From Zygnema circumcarinatum (lineage: Eukaryota > Streptophyta > Zygnematophyceae > Zygnematales > Zygnemataceae): a stretch of 64,000 nucleotides of DNA. Each line of letters opens with the position of its first letter. The first letter of the stretch is position 1. The position numbers and the translations under genes are program-made. Under the pieces are notes generated by a model. That model was given only the letters and a program-made list of their open reading frames with translations, did not search any database and was not told the origin of the DNA. This document shows, in pieces, positions 45,365 through 59,400 of the stretch. Where the stretch lies: contig CM074812.1 of assembly GCA_037447605.1 (NCBI GenBank), positions 15,001 through 79,000 of the forward strand. Direction: 5' to 3'.

Positions 45365-48300
45365 TCATTCAAACAAGTGAGCCTTGAAGGCCAGGTAAGA
45401 GAAACTGCTCTGCCCACCTCCACGACAGGAATCTTCATAACCACAATGTCGTCATTCTCCCCTAGCGCCGCAACATGCAGAAATGTTGCTGCCAACTGTT
45501 ACCTCCACAAGGACAACCAAAAAAAACTAGTTAGGAGCATGTAGAGCTTTAACAGTTCAATGCACATTGGGCCATCGAGTTTCTGAATGACAGTCGCTTC
45601 CAAAACCATTATCAGCACCGTGAATTCAGCGACTACCTTTGTCCATTTTTATATTTGTGTCGACCCATTTACGGGACCACATCCTACCTGGTATGATAAC
45701 TCCGCTTTATGTTTGAAGTCTCCCGGCCTCTCTCCCTCCTCGGACTCCACCGCATCCAGCGCCATTGCCAGACCTCCCACCACGTCGCAGTAGCTGCTCC
45801 CATAGTCTGCCGCCCCCCCACAACAGAACAAAACACTTGAGAGAGGGGGAGCCGTACAGCATCTCTTCAGCCTGTGCAGAGGGAAGGCAGGCTGAAAGCA
45901 GCTTTCACGAGTGCAGTGCCTGCCTGCTCGTGCAGAGGGGACTGCCAGAGCAGCCGCTGCGTGAATGCGGATCTTGAAGTTGGTAGAGCCGCTCAGGAGA
46001 GAGTTGAGTGTGCAGAGGAGTGACTGAGCCCTGCATCAAGTGGACATGATGGATAAGTAACGACAAAGAAAACGTCCTTTGCAGAGAAGCCAGCTACATG
46101 TGATGTGGATTTGAAATCCATCTCGGCTAGTCCAGAATCAAATATGAGCCACGAATGATGAGCATCCAAGACAAGCAATCGAATTAAGAGTGGCTGCAGT
46201 GGACCAACCACGGACGTGAGGCAAGAGCCACCGACGGATTACGGAACAGGCTTGCTGCAGCATAGCACACGTTCCACTGCACCTGCATTTCAGGCAACCC
46301 TCACACCCTCTACGAACCGCTAAGTCTCCCATGTACTTACTGCTAAACGGCGAGTAGACTCTGCTCTGTGGCTCACATTCACATGGTCGATTGTGCTGGT
46401 CGAAATGAATGAATAGACGCAGCCTTTACGGGTGCATGCAAAGAACCAACTTCACCTAAGTGCTCCATGCGAATGTAAGACCCTTCACAATATGAAGGAA
46501 GACGAACACTGATTCAGCTGGCAATCGAAGAATGTCGCTACGACGGGTTTCCTGCCCCTAAGGGCGGGGCATACCTTGGCGTTACCTGTTGACGCGGAAG
46601 CCACGAGAGTGACTACCACCTTTTCCAGCCATGGGAAGTTCTGTGCAGCTCTGACGTCATCCTCTGCGACAAACGCGGCAAAACGCGACAAGTTGCCAAG
46701 TGCCCGCACTGCATTGGCTCGAACCTGCAGTCCAATCTCCACCTCAGTAAAAGCTCGGCAAAGCCAAATGCTCAAATGCACATCATAAGAAACATGTCGT
46801 AATCTGGAAGCAGAAAATCGAATTTGAAATCTATGAGTTTTACGTCGGTTTTAGAACTTTATAGAAAGGGTGACACTAGTGTCTCTCTCATTGTGCCATT
46901 GCCTGGTTGTAAGCAGTTTGAAGGTAGATTGGGTTCAAACAATGTGGACTCTTCGTGTAAACCTGCTTGTACGGAATTGCTTGTACATCAACATTACTCG
47001 GTCAATGGGCCAACTTTTCCAGCACAGACAGGAGCATACAAAAGGTTCACAATTAGCCATTTTGCCATCACCACTTGCTCACGCAAGTGCATATGAAGAT
47101 GAAGACCTCCGAGATACAACCATGCCAACAAATAGTGAGGTGAGGCTGAGGCTTTGAAAGACCTGCAACAACATACCTTATCCACATCTGCTGCAGCTTC
47201 AATCGCACTCTCTGCCACAGGGGCCAGTGCTTCTTCTGCGCACCACATACCCCTCAAAAAGTCCATTTGTGCTTCCATTTTTCAGCAATACGTGTCATGC
47301 CCTCCTTCCTTTCACCTTCCCTCCCCTCTCCATCCCTTCAGCTGTCCCACTTCTCTCTATTCCATTAGCTCTGTCATTCCCCAGCATGCAGTCTGGCTAG
47401 AACGCATCCTTGATGTGAGACCATGTATGTATGTGAGGGCCCACCCGACGCATCCATGGCGGTCTCTGCCTCAGCGAAGCAGCGCAGCGCGTTGCAGAGG
47501 TTGGCCACCGCCCGCGCCGCCGCTATCCGGACCTGCACCACCGCCCGGTCCTGAGGTCAGCTTCCCGCAATGGATCACCTTCAGAAACTTCCCAGAACAG
47601 AATCTGTCCAACATGCAGATTGACGAAGAAGTATCGAATGCAACTCCTCTAAACTCATTTGGGAGAAGTTTTGATTTACTCGGGATTTCTTTTTGGTTCT
47701 TAGCATTGGATTGTCAGGAGAGAAAAGCCAGTTTTACAGATTTTAGTGATTCTGCTTAGTGGAGACACGACCATGTTCGAGTGAAGCGTCGAGTAAACAA
47801 GAGTACAGGATAAAGCTGCCTTCATGCCCTTTGTGAAAACTTAAGGTTCACCGGACGACTGACTGGGGGTCCAACAGGCCTCAGAGAAGATGGTTGAGAT
47901 GTGTTAGCCATACCGAGAGTGCTGAATCTCTTTGTGCTACCACAGTTGCCCTCATCACAGAAGGTACGTGCTCAAAGCTGCGATTGCCAAACCCACGCAG
48001 GTGAATGAATCAGGTAAGCATCTCGCCAAAAACATCACCAATGAGTAATAGTTCCAATCGCCAAACAGGTGACTTATTTAGGCGGTACATCACGTCAAAA
48101 GGCTAGTGAGTTAGCTTTTTCCTCCCCTTCAAGCATTGCCAAAGCACCTAGCAGTACTCTGCAGGTCTGAACAAAGGCCCTGCCGACCTTTTCAACAGAA
48201 AGTAACGCACATCTCGACGGCTTTTGCAGAAGTTCTGCATCTCATAGGACAGACACTGCATCATCTTCTTCTAAATAAGTTCGCCTTGCCTTCTTTCGAT

Positions 48301-51300
48301 CACTTTGTAACAGTGCATTTTCAGGAGGCACTTCTGTCCTATCCACTTATCAATTCGGATATCTGTTTCACTCCTTTGTCCTGCAGGCTCCGCCTTTTCA
48401 CGTAGTGAAATATTTGCAATTGCATTCACCCCTGATGCAATGAAATAGGCGCATTAAATAGCGGAAGAACAGGAAGCTATGGGCCAACCTTTCTGTTGTT
48501 GGGAGAAAGTCAGCTATACATCCGAGAGCTCGGCAGGCAACGCATCGCACTGCAGAGCTTTCATCGCGCACTGCAGCATCACACTGCGACGAAGAGTGGA
48601 GTCAACACCGCTTCTTATTTCTTACAGCAAGCACTCTTGCTCAAAGGGTTTCGATACAAGGGTGCACGCAAGAGTACAAGGAATTGCGTAAAAGCAATGA
48701 GGAAGGCCAATGGAGCCCTTTCCTGGTGTGTCCTCTATGACAGCAGCCAATCTGGCCAGTTTGCAAGCAGAAACAGACATGAATCTGTCATGTTTTGCGT
48801 CGTATCATGCAGTTTCTGTGGGTGTGAACCTACAAGTTGATCGATTACATGCCGTTGCTGCTCATGCGGCAGAGCAGCGAATACGGCAGGAGTGAAGCCT
48901 GAAAAACAGTTCAAAGCAGCTCCTCGCACCTGCACCGTAGCCAGGTCCGCCTCTGAAAGCTCTGTTACCCTTAGGGTTAGATCGTACGTACTGAAGGAAT
49001 GCGGCTCTGAACTCCAGCAGAGCATGTGCTTCAACATTCGCCATGCTGCAACAGCTATGCTCATCAATGGAACGACGGTCAAGCCATTTCATGTACTGAC
49101 CGCTGCTGAAGAGCTTGAGATACCGAGGGGCAAATGCCGGTCTAAGACTTGCAGCCACTTTCTCCTCCCATCCTCGGCTTGTTCTTCCTTTAATCCATCG
49201 GCTTCTTCTCCATCTGCAGTCGCCGAGTGCTGCGTTGCAGACTGCTTATCAGTCCACCCCATATCGTCGGTGGCCTCCTGCAGATTGGATCCACAGGTAA
49301 TCCGGAGCAGCCCGTCGAGCAACTGCACATGCAGACATTTGCCAGTTGATTATCCTTGCCAATGCTGATTCCTCTGCGTTGACTTGCTCCAGAAATGAGC
49401 CACAAATAGCCAGGCTACGAAATCAAGCACGTAAACCGTTCTCGAAACATCTTGAAGTTGACGACTACCCTCAAAATCATGGACATCATCTCTCGCACTA
49501 TCTTTCTATCAGACAGTATTTAGGATCTTTCGACTGCAAGCTGGCAAGGGCTGTTCTCCACATTGGAATGCAGACTCCCAGAATCAGGCTTCCTCAGGAA
49601 AGGGGAGGGTCCACCTTCAGCACAGTGACTGCCAGTCGGCCCTCCAGATCACTCCCTCCGAGCGCCCTCTCTCTCTCTCTCCTGGCGGCACCCTGTTGGG
49701 CCCTCTCCAGCGAATGCAGGGCCCTTCCTTGCAGCTCTCCCCACATAGCCAAGACGGACTGCGGATGGCCCTGGGCGGCTTGGCGGAGAGCCTGCAATGT
49801 CCACAGTCACAAGTCTGCGTGCTGAAACAAGCATGTCTCGGATGGATGGAGTACATGGATCAATGTACCTTTCAACAGGTATATGCGGTGGTTATTCAGA
49901 CTTCACAGTTGCTGAATCAGGCTGGAGGTTAAGACACAGTATGGTCCGAAGCTGGCTAGCGATAAATAGTATGGGGAAAAACCAAAAATAGGGTAACAAA
50001 AAGAAAACACTCTTCATGATGTTTGAGAGCGAGGAAAAGCACACCTTGAAGGCCTCTGCAGCCACTAAGATGGGCACCGCGGGCTGCAAGCACGCCTCAA
50101 GGTCTGCCAGAACGCTGGAGAGGACGCCCTCTCCCAACCCTTCACACCCCGCCACGCATTCAGCGCAGCCTACTCCGGAAACACCTCCGGAATAAACCCT
50201 TGTACTGCCAAAGCATGCTGTAGTCAAAGCTTATTCGTGAGATTCTTTGGAGGAATAGGCAATCGTCCTTGCCCTGATGCCCCCAAGCAGTTTATACACT
50301 AGCATGTGTGCTGTGTAAACCCTCCCTCTCTGGCCATGGGAGAGTTCCGCAAACAAAGCACGCCGCTGGGTGTACCTCCAGAAGACGAGTTCACCGCAGC
50401 GGTGGGCAGCCCTCGCTCTTGACCCGCAACCCCAAGAGCAGCTCCCATGCATTGGATAGCCATGGCCTGAGGAACACCCTCGCTCCCGCCAAAATCCCAA
50501 AGAAGCATCAGAACTCTCAAATGAATCCATCTGCCAGAAAGCTCACAAGGCTTAGGTTGCTGTCCTGCAGAATCAATCAACCAAGTCCCAAGCGCTCAGA
50601 CCTGCAAAACTCTCAATTTGCAACATTTAGGATGCCTACAAACATATATTCATCTGCTGAATGTGAAGCGAACTTTGTTTTGTTCTCTCTCTGCCACTGA
50701 ATGGACCGAAAAACTAGACTATAATGTGAGAAGTCTCACCCCTAGAGTGACAGAGTCATTCGACTGCATCCCCCCAAGCACGCCCTTTAGCCTCCAATGC
50801 GCGCCGCGCAGTACTCCTGGAAGGAGATCAGCGGGAAGGCGAGCGTACCTGACTTCCACCAAACTAAGCGAGTCAGCAAAAAGGAAGGCAAAGAAGAAAG
50901 CAGCAAGAAGAAGGCAGCTGCCTTTCCTGCAGAAACCCGAGCCATTTCATGGACGGCATGCAAACGGCAATACTGGCTGTTACAAGTAAGAAGTAGGAAG
51001 TGGCACACTGCTCAATATCGGCCAATGACAAACGGAGCAAACGCCTGCCACAGCTCGGAACAGAACACTAAAGTTTTAACATCAACAAGGTACGTGTCTC
51101 CACAGACTTACAAAAGCAGAAAAGGCTTTGAGGTCTAACTGGTCAGCGAGTCTAGCATTCTGACAAAGAGAGGCTTCTTTCGGTTCAACTTGCAAAGACG
51201 GGTGAACGCAAAATGAGCTCACGGAGTAGAGGCCGTTAGCAGTGCCAACCCTCGCAACGCAGCATACAGTGTGGGCATATGAAGCTCCTTAGCCATCACA

Positions 51301-52492
51301 TGCAGAAGCCCTGCTCACACATAAGCCTGACGCTTTAGAAAACTTTATCACGCCGGATGACGTGTATTGACCACATGAACCCGCTAAGGACCTATGTGCG
51401 TGGAAGTAAAACCTGTAGACATTTGACGTTCAAATTGGGCTCCATTTCCAGCATGTCTGTATGCAAATGAGCAAGCTGCTGGCAATATCTTGAGAACATT
51501 CATGACAAGGGAATTCGGTGCCCACCTTTATGCAGCTGCACCAGAATGAGCCCAATCGTCCCGGACAAGGGAATGAAGGCTCCAAGGCGAAGGGAAGGTT
51601 TGCTGAGGTCTGCCAGCTGCAGGAATGGCCGGAGAGGTCCTTCCAGCATGTCTGCAAACGCATTCGCCGCCGCCAACCGCGCCTGCAGAGAGTAAGGGGC
51701 ATCCCCCTCTCAGGATTAAGAGTGGTCCAGGTTCAAAACCAAGAGAGAATCTCGGCTAGCTTACTAGGGATAAAAAAACTACTCACTTGGTTTTGATCCT
51801 TACTGTCTTCGAAGGGAAAGGACAATAGGAAAGTTACGGCTTACCCTTGGTATTGGATCGAATAACATCACCGATAAGATAGTGGGCTCTGCCCGCCTGT
51901 ACGAACCCATAGTCACCCCACGTGACAGTTGAACATCATAATCTGCAATTCCTGGCAATGCCTTTCCTGCCTTCCACGGAGAATTACATTCGCGAAGTTC
52001 CACCCTACTAACCAAACTTGCTAACTTCACTTCAGTTGCTAAGACGGGACGACATGTACTTGTATGGCAAAGCACAACCAAGTGTGCCGTATACCTTCTA
52101 CTCTTGGAATCTTTGGAATGCTGCACCTAAGCTGTGTAATGTAAGCCACATCAACATATGCGTACCGCACTTTCACTGAAAATATTGGTCTTCTCAACAG
52201 TGGTCGCACAACTTGCATTGACATTTAAAGATGGCAGAAGGTCAAGTCTCACTGAGTTTGAAGGAAAACATCGTGAGTTGGAAGTAGGTCTGGCCAGTGC
52301 GCATGCAGTGACTTCGGATCTGCCTGCGCCATAGCCTGCAGCCACGGGGGATGGGACTTGAGGCTGCCATAAGGAGGCGACTCACAGCACATCACAACAC
52401 GGGCACATTACAACACAACAAAAGGCGTTCTCACCCATGAAGAGGGAACACGACATGGTCTCACCACAGACAGCCGAGTAAGCCTCTCTCCT

Positions 52493-52537
<45 letters not shown>

Positions 52538-55500
52538 CTTCTCAGAAGCATACAATAGCTGCCCAAAACGATTATTGGTTAGTTTGATCCCCAACGCTTG
52601 AGCAGCAAGCGTGCTTGCTCGTTCTTCGTGCAGGAAGCATGAACTCTCATCTCAGACGAACCGAACCGTTTTCACCAAAGGAGGCGGCCAAACCATTCTA
52701 ACTAACCTGAACACACAACAGTGAGTTTATTCGGGCCTTTGAGCTGTTGACACCTCCTCCGTCTCCTTCCTGATCACTCTGATCCGATTCAGATGACCAG
52801 CCAAGCTGATGCCCCTTCTCCCACGGGCTGTCGCCGATGTGATTCTTGTAACCACCGAAGTTTCTTCGTTGTTCAACTTTGTCTCCAGCATCTCGGCTAG
52901 TCTGTTTTCTCAAATGAGGTGGCCTATATGTACGTGCGCTGGGAGTTGCTGTTGCTGTTGGGCTTATCCCCGGAGCCTGAGCTTTCCCAGCAGCAGCTTG
53001 ATGAAAAGTTCTACTGAAACTGTTGCTCTGTGGACTTGAGATTCCATATCCGAAGAAGCGACGGACACTCGAGATTAAAGTTGGGACCTGAAGCAATTTC
53101 TCCACATTCGTGTCTCAGCAAGTGCCACAGATGTACTCAGCCTCTCCCTTTCAGCGTTGCATGCAGAAAACTTCCCCCAATACGCAGATTTAGCCAAACT
53201 TAAAGCTGGGGGGGCAGCTGACCTGCGGAAGTGCCAGCTTAGGGTTTGCTAAGAGCAGAAGGTAAAGACAGCGGAGGACTGCACAGTACAGCCTGCAGTC
53301 ATGGACAACTCCATTAAGGCTAATTGCACTCATACAGCAAATCAGTGCAAAACAAACACAGAAAACTGCAAATAGCCTAAATGTGCTTGGGCATGCTTTG
53401 TCCTCTACTGAGGAACATCGTCTATCAGATCCTTGAGCTTCGTTTGACCAGCACCACTCAAGATTTAGTACACATTTGAAGAATAAATTCTGGCTACCCC
53501 ATGTGCTTATGCTGGCTCAATAAGTTGCATAACATACACATTGGGCAGCCTCTTTACACTTTCGCATGCCAATAAGAAATTCCAAATGCGGTAACCGAAG
53601 AAGTAGGCCCACCTAGATGAGGCAGCATCCAGGACAAGAGGAACGGAGACGGATGCGAGGGGGTCCAACAGCTGCCTTACTGCCTGTGCCCCAAGTTCAC
53701 ACCTCGACTATCGGCAAATGGAAAACATGATGTTGCACAGAACCTGGCAAAAGTGCGAGCCGGAAATGAATAAACTTTATAATACTCGTGCAAAATAGGC
53801 TAAAAAAGGGAAGTCTAATTTTTTAACGAGATCATTCTCTTGGTCCATGAAATTCCTTGTCCACATACATGCACAAAGTCCAATGCAGCAGTCGCTTTAA
53901 CCAAATGCACCTGAATGTCAAGGCAGGCTGTACATTCGTTTTTCTTTTGCAGAGGAAAAAAGTCATAAACCTTGTGTTGACGATACATGGATCATTTTCC
54001 TGACAATACACGGGTTTCATTGTGCTCTTCTGCTCGTCTGAAACAAACTCTATTGGAGCTTATACTGGATAGAGAATGCCTGTCATTTCCGTTCACGGCC
54101 CATATGCAATTACAAATATAGTTGCCCTTTTTGTCATGCACGCAGTTGGCGTCTGATATATATGCAGAAGCGTGTTCCAAAAAGTTATGATTCGGGAATT
54201 AGCGACAGCGGTAGGAAAAGTGACTCACGGCAAGGATTATGGAGTGATGGTCAGGGGTGAGCGTTGAGCCAGAGCTGCTGAGAAAACTGACTAGGGCTGT
54301 GAAGACCAGAGTGAGGGCCTCCAAAAACTCCTCTCTCTTCCACTCTTTGCTATCCATCTCTTCGTCCAAACGAACACGTTCAACTGACTGCTGAAAGCCT
54401 TCGACATTCCTCCTCCGAGGCTCAGGCCGTATAGCAGAAAGTGGCACAAGGTGGTACAAAATTGCTGTAACTTCGTTGGCTGGCAACACGGGAGAGTTGT
54501 CATGAAGCAGTTGGCTGTTCTGCCAGGAAGGACACAAAGAACCTTAGCCACGAATTTCTTAATGCGGCTCCAAGAATTGTTATGTAATTCTTTATGACTA
54601 AGCATGGCTTGGCAGCTTTCTTGATGCTTGTGCAAATCTGATACCTCGGGGTGAACTTTCCGTAGTATGACACCTTTGCCTGGCTGTTCAGAAATCAGTG
54701 CCTTCCGAGTTGTAATCATAACAAACCATTTATATCGAGTACGTCTGCAATCTTTTGAATCCTAAACAATGCTTTGTGGGTCCGCTTGCACAATATTTTT
54801 ATCATAAAGGCTTTGGCTTGAAATTAGACCAAGAGAAGTCAGGCGTGAGTACACGCACCAAAGAGCTCGTAAGGCTTTCAACATGATCAGCCTCTCTGAA
54901 GGTTCAAATTCTGTTGCTGGCACTGCGCCGTAGAGATTAGCTAGAGTAAAGTTGTTATTTTCAAACAAACCCTCGGGAGGACGAGGAAGAAGAAAGCGAA
55001 TGAAGGATGTAATTGCTAGAAACTCTTCTGAAGAAGTGGGCAACCGAATGCGAGAGGTGACCTCTGCGATCTGCAGACCAAAATTGCGGTGGCATGGCCC
55101 AGAGTATAAGTAAATTTAGGGTGCATAAGGCCATGCAAAAAAAGTGGATTGGAGTTGAGTTGTTCCAAATGGACGTGCTGTGTACGCGCTGCTTGATCCT
55201 GGGAATGCTCACCAGGTCGCACGTGCGATGGCATGCTTGCCTAAGGTATTGCTGTTGTAAAGCATCTCTTGGTTCCTTTTCCAATTCAACCACTAATTCC
55301 GTCAATGCCATAATGCCTGAAACAACCTGCAGAACGAGCAAAATAGCCTCCTGTTACAATTTTCTTACAACCGTACATTATACGCGAGGATGGAGTGGCA
55401 ACGTGCACCAAATAACGTCCTAAAACTGCGGAAACCAGCGAGATACACGCAGTGCGCACTATCGTGTACCTGGTGAGTAGGCAAATGTTCAGCAGCACCT

Positions 55501-55667
55501 GCAAGAGCAGCCAAATCTTCCGCTATGGTTGCAGCATTGTGACATCTACTGTCATCATTAGTTTCTGTCAAGGCATGCAAGGAAGTGCAAGCCTTGTCCC
55601 ATGCCTCTGCTATGCGGGCACTTTCCCTTTCCCCTATCGCCTGCCGAGGTCGCCGAGAGGGCGCCAT
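45365..55667 (-). CDS. HEATR6-like ARM/HEAT-repeat protein (DUF4042)
   Basis: Exons placed by similarity: 55667-55470, 55326-55213, 55070-54855, 54519-54229, 53707-53613, 53292-53223, 53087-52707, 52335-52253, 51896-51845, 51682-51526, 51310-51223, 50848-50740, 50466-50376, 50184-50045, 49791-49615, 49322-49101, 48929-48834, 47532-47445, 47271-47177, 46724-46575, 46282-46209, 46030-45924, 45806-45688, 45495-45418 and probably 45382-45365. That is about 1,100 residues; one or two exons between 48834 and 47532 are unresolved. Diagnostic blocks: TYRPPHLRKQ with SESDQSDQEGDG, ADPKSLHAHWPDLLPTHDV, LFDPIPRARLAAANAFADMLEGP, VRIAAARAVANLCNAL, VRANAVRALGNLSRF, VQWNVCYAAASLFRNP and NFKIRIHAAAALAVPSAR. 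These match animal and plant HEATR6. Function is poorly known; the superhelical repeats suggest a scaffold. The intron starting at 45923 has a GC donor. Confidence 0.88.
52496..52535. repeat. TC dinucleotide microsatellite in a HEATR6 intron
   Basis: About twenty TC units, slightly interrupted at the left, between exons 52707 and 52335 of the HEATR6-like gene. Confidence 0.9.
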
Positions 55668-56466
55668 GGCGGGGCGAGCACCGCCGAAACCGAACTCGTC
55701 TTCCGCAGCCCGCGGCCCTGCATTCGCCCTCCACAGTCCGCCGCTGCGCCAGCGCGGTCAGCTGTGCAGTAATTCGCAGCTCCACATGATTATTTGCACC
55801 AGAAATCGCCTCACAACACAAAGCATTCGAGGCCGCCTGCTTGCAACGGCATAGAACCCTCCATGGTGCGGCTCCTCCACTGTCTCCGCATGAGCTCACA
55901 CAAGCTAACGAGTAGTTAGGGGAATATTAAAATGGTGTGACTATTAGCTGATCGTTTCCTGTCACAATGATGCTCCCATTTGCTGCAAAGAACGGCACAA
56001 TGGCCTCTTTCAGATCCAAATTGTAATTCTTGCTCACACCCGTAAAAGTGGTATTTGAATAGGCACTTCCTGTCTCCTTTGAAAGTCTACGTCGTCGTTT
56101 CTTGAGCTACTTCTATCAAGCACTGCCCCACTTGCCAAGGACGTCTTTAACCAATTGACGTTATGACTGCACAACCCAGTATGTGTTCCACGTATGGTGT
56201 CCGCATTGCTCGCTTCCATTTCGTCATTTTTTCACCTTGTTTCCTGTATACATCTGTCACTGCCGGTGCCTTCGAACTCGAGGCCGTCTGTCCTGCATGT
56301 GGCTTTTTTTTTGCCACATTTTGGACCTACTGAAAGACGAGATCTCCTACACGAGATTACTGCTCGTGTTCTATGTTGACTTGGCGAGGGCCATGCCTCC
56401 GGCTTTTAATTCAAATAAGGACACTCAGCCGATGAGCTGATACCGTGTTTGGTGTTGAAAGGTCAG
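55668..56466. promoter_or_regulatory. Divergent upstream region (HEATR6-like / coiled-coil gene)
   Basis: About 800 bp between the HEATR6-like start (-) and the first recognisable exon of the coiled-coil gene (+). The part next to HEATR6 is GC-rich. The N-terminal exon of the coiled-coil gene should lie here but could not be fixed. Confidence 0.4.
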
Positions 56467-59400
56467 GTAGAAAGCGATGCGGAATTCCACAGGCTCGCAG
56501 AGAAGCTGGAGACAACCAATACGCAATTATGGAAGGTGACTATTTGTGCTCCATGTTGGGCTTTGTAATTGCTAACAAGCGCCATATAAAAATACATCAT
56601 TTCCTATTTTTGCAAGCTACAATGGGTATGCTTTCTCCCGTTGAGAATGAATGGCTAAGGTAAAATGTACGAGGGAAGCAGGCAGAGGAGCAGGTGGCAT
56701 TGTCGAGGAAGGCGGCAGAGACTGCAAGCCTTGAGCGTGACGCTGCAATCGCGGCAAAGGTGGGCAGTCTCAGTCAGAAGCTCCAACTTGGCTATAACAA
56801 ATGATCTCGCAAGGCTTTCCTACACTCAAACTTTACGTTTCGTCGCACTGTTGTCTCTCGTTAAGGGCCGGGGAAAGTGGGAGGGCAAAATTCTCATGTG
56901 TGCGGCCGGACCCTCAAGCTTTCGGTGATTACTCGATTGTTTTGTGAGGTTTTTTTTTTCGGTTTACGACGTTTTCCCACCTTTTGCATGAGACGGGTTC
57001 TCTGTCGAGGAACTCATGGATACATCGCTTAATCCAATGCACACCGACTCTCTGTGCAGAGCCATGTATTCATTGACTTCCTTTAGGTGGTCTCTCCTGT
57101 GCAATCCACTGAAGTTGATTTGTTTTGTGAACAGGAAAGCTTGGCAGCACAACTTCGGATGGTCAAGAATAAGCTGAGGGAGACAGAGGAAGAGCTTTAT
57201 CGAGTAAGTAGATTGATATCAGAGTGGCCTTAGCAGCTAGCCCACTTAGCGACTATGCTGCCTCCACGTCCATCCGGGTACCATTGAGCCTTTTGGAAAA
57301 AACTTCAGTAGTCAACCGGCAATCTCCATGCTACTGTCCACTTACGTGTGTCTTTGTACCACCTCACGGATGCAAACCACCGCTGTTCGGTTTTTTTCTC
57401 ATTTCCATGGAAAATGGTCCTGTATCTAGACAGTGATCAATAGTGATATTTCCACTCGATTGATGGAGAGCTGCTTGGCAGGCCGAGGAAGACATGGCCG
57501 CCCTGCGGGCGGAGCTGCGGGCCGTCCACGTGTCAGGCGAGAAGGCGAGTTCCGACCCGTCCGGAGCTTCTTCTGAACAACTCCGCTTGGCAGAGCAGGA
57601 GCGAGATGCTGCCAAGGGAGATCTGCAGGTGAAATTTTCCAGCCTTCTCGTTTTTGGTTTGTTCTTGTTTATGCGTTTTTTTTTTCTATGTGTGTTTGAC
57701 AGACTTGGTGCTTTGTGCATCTCGCTTCTGAGCCTTCTCCTTCAGTTCGAGGACGGTAATCTTATATTCGTTCATTTATAACTTGAGCCTTCGACAAAGA
57801 AAAAACGATTTTTTGTGTGCTCGTTACAGACCTTTGCATCCATGTTGACTATGTTGCGGATGCGCATGCCGAGCATTGAGCCATCGCCGGACATCTATTG
57901 CAGGAAGCGCATCGTGTTCTGCAACTTGAGCAGAAACAAGCAGCCATGGAGCGGCAAAGGGCAGCCGCGTTGCAATCAGAAAAAGACGAGCTTGAACAAG
58001 CCCTCCTTGCAGCTCGTGAAAAACTTCGTGTATGTAGCTCTTTGCCGAATCTTGTTGACCTCAACTCTTGTTTGGAGGCAGATGCTCCCTCCGGACCCGT
58101 ACCTCTTTCAGTGATTGCATTGGGTTTTTTGGCTGTCTGAGTGTAACTCCTCGCTGCGGGTGAAGCCATTCAGGAGCGCTCGCAGCTTTTGGAGAAGTCC
58201 TCAGACGCTGCATCCCCTTCAAACGGGGCGGCTCAGCAAGCCAGTCTGGATACTGTGGAGCAGGTGAGATGCACAAAGCAAACATGCTTACAAGAAGACT
58301 ACTCGCTTGAACCTTTCCAAGACAATTCAGCTACTTAACAATTGTTGATGTCTGTCTGATCCACAGTAAAATTACGGAGATTTACATAGAGTACGTAGCC
58401 GGTTGTATAAGAAGACAAATCTTTCTATGAACTCGGAAACTAAATTTTTTTGAGTTGGAAATAGGATTTTAGTAGGTTAGGGTCGTCAAATTTTGGAATG
58501 GAGTCGTAGTAACGACTGCGATTTAACATGCACTGCTCTGCTTGCCAGGCCACTACATCCTCCGCTGCTCCCATAGCCTCAGAGAAAGTGGAGGAAACTC
58601 CAACACTTGAGCAGGTTTGCATGCCTAACTTACTTGCAGTTTTTGGTCAATATTTGAAAGTCATTGGCGCCTATCTTGTGAATGACTACATGTGACAAAT
58701 ACTCGAACTTTATTAGTCTGCCCAAGGCTACGCATAGCATTAGGTTAAACTCTGACCACTATAGCAGGGCCTTTGACTGCTGGCATCGAGGTCTTCGTGC
58801 CTGCATTGCTTGCACTTCGACTGCATATCAGTCTGCATCTGTTGATAAGTGGCATTCCTGGGGACTGAAACCAATAGAAACCTGTGGAGCCAGAATACGT
58901 ATCATAGCCTTATTTTGCTAGCATGCTACGAGGACATGCCTTGTGGACATGACTTCGCATGGAAACTGTGTGGTGGCTCCATGACTTGTCAGGAAGAGGA
59001 TAAAGCGAAGAAGCCGGAGTCCTTGGAAAAGGAGCAGGAGAAGGGGCCGGCGGGTGGCAGCAGGCAGGAGGCGCACGTGCGGCAGCTCCTCGCGGCGGTG
59101 GAGCGATTGGACAAGGGCCGCGAGAAGCTTCTCGCAGAGGTCTGCAATTGGCCGGCCTTACCCGGAAAAAAAAACAAATAAAAAAAATATAAAAATAAAA
59201 AATAACAATAAACAGATAAAAAACAGAAAACAGATACAGAAACAGATAGACTCGCAAATCAGTGCCAGCCAGTTCCTCGTTCACAGCAGAAATTCCGCCA
59301 AAACTGAAGCAGCCAAGCACAGCTCCTGGACCTATCAGCAGTCTGCAGCCGCCGGGTTTTCTTTTGTGCATAAATGGCATAAAATGCACTTCTTGGTGCA

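Noticed and set aside
48100-48420. Candidate missing HEATR6 exon(s) (for example a frame reading VQTCRVLLGALAML)
   Set aside because: It resembles the expected block, but no pair of splice sites kept the phase with the neighbouring exons, so it was not placed.
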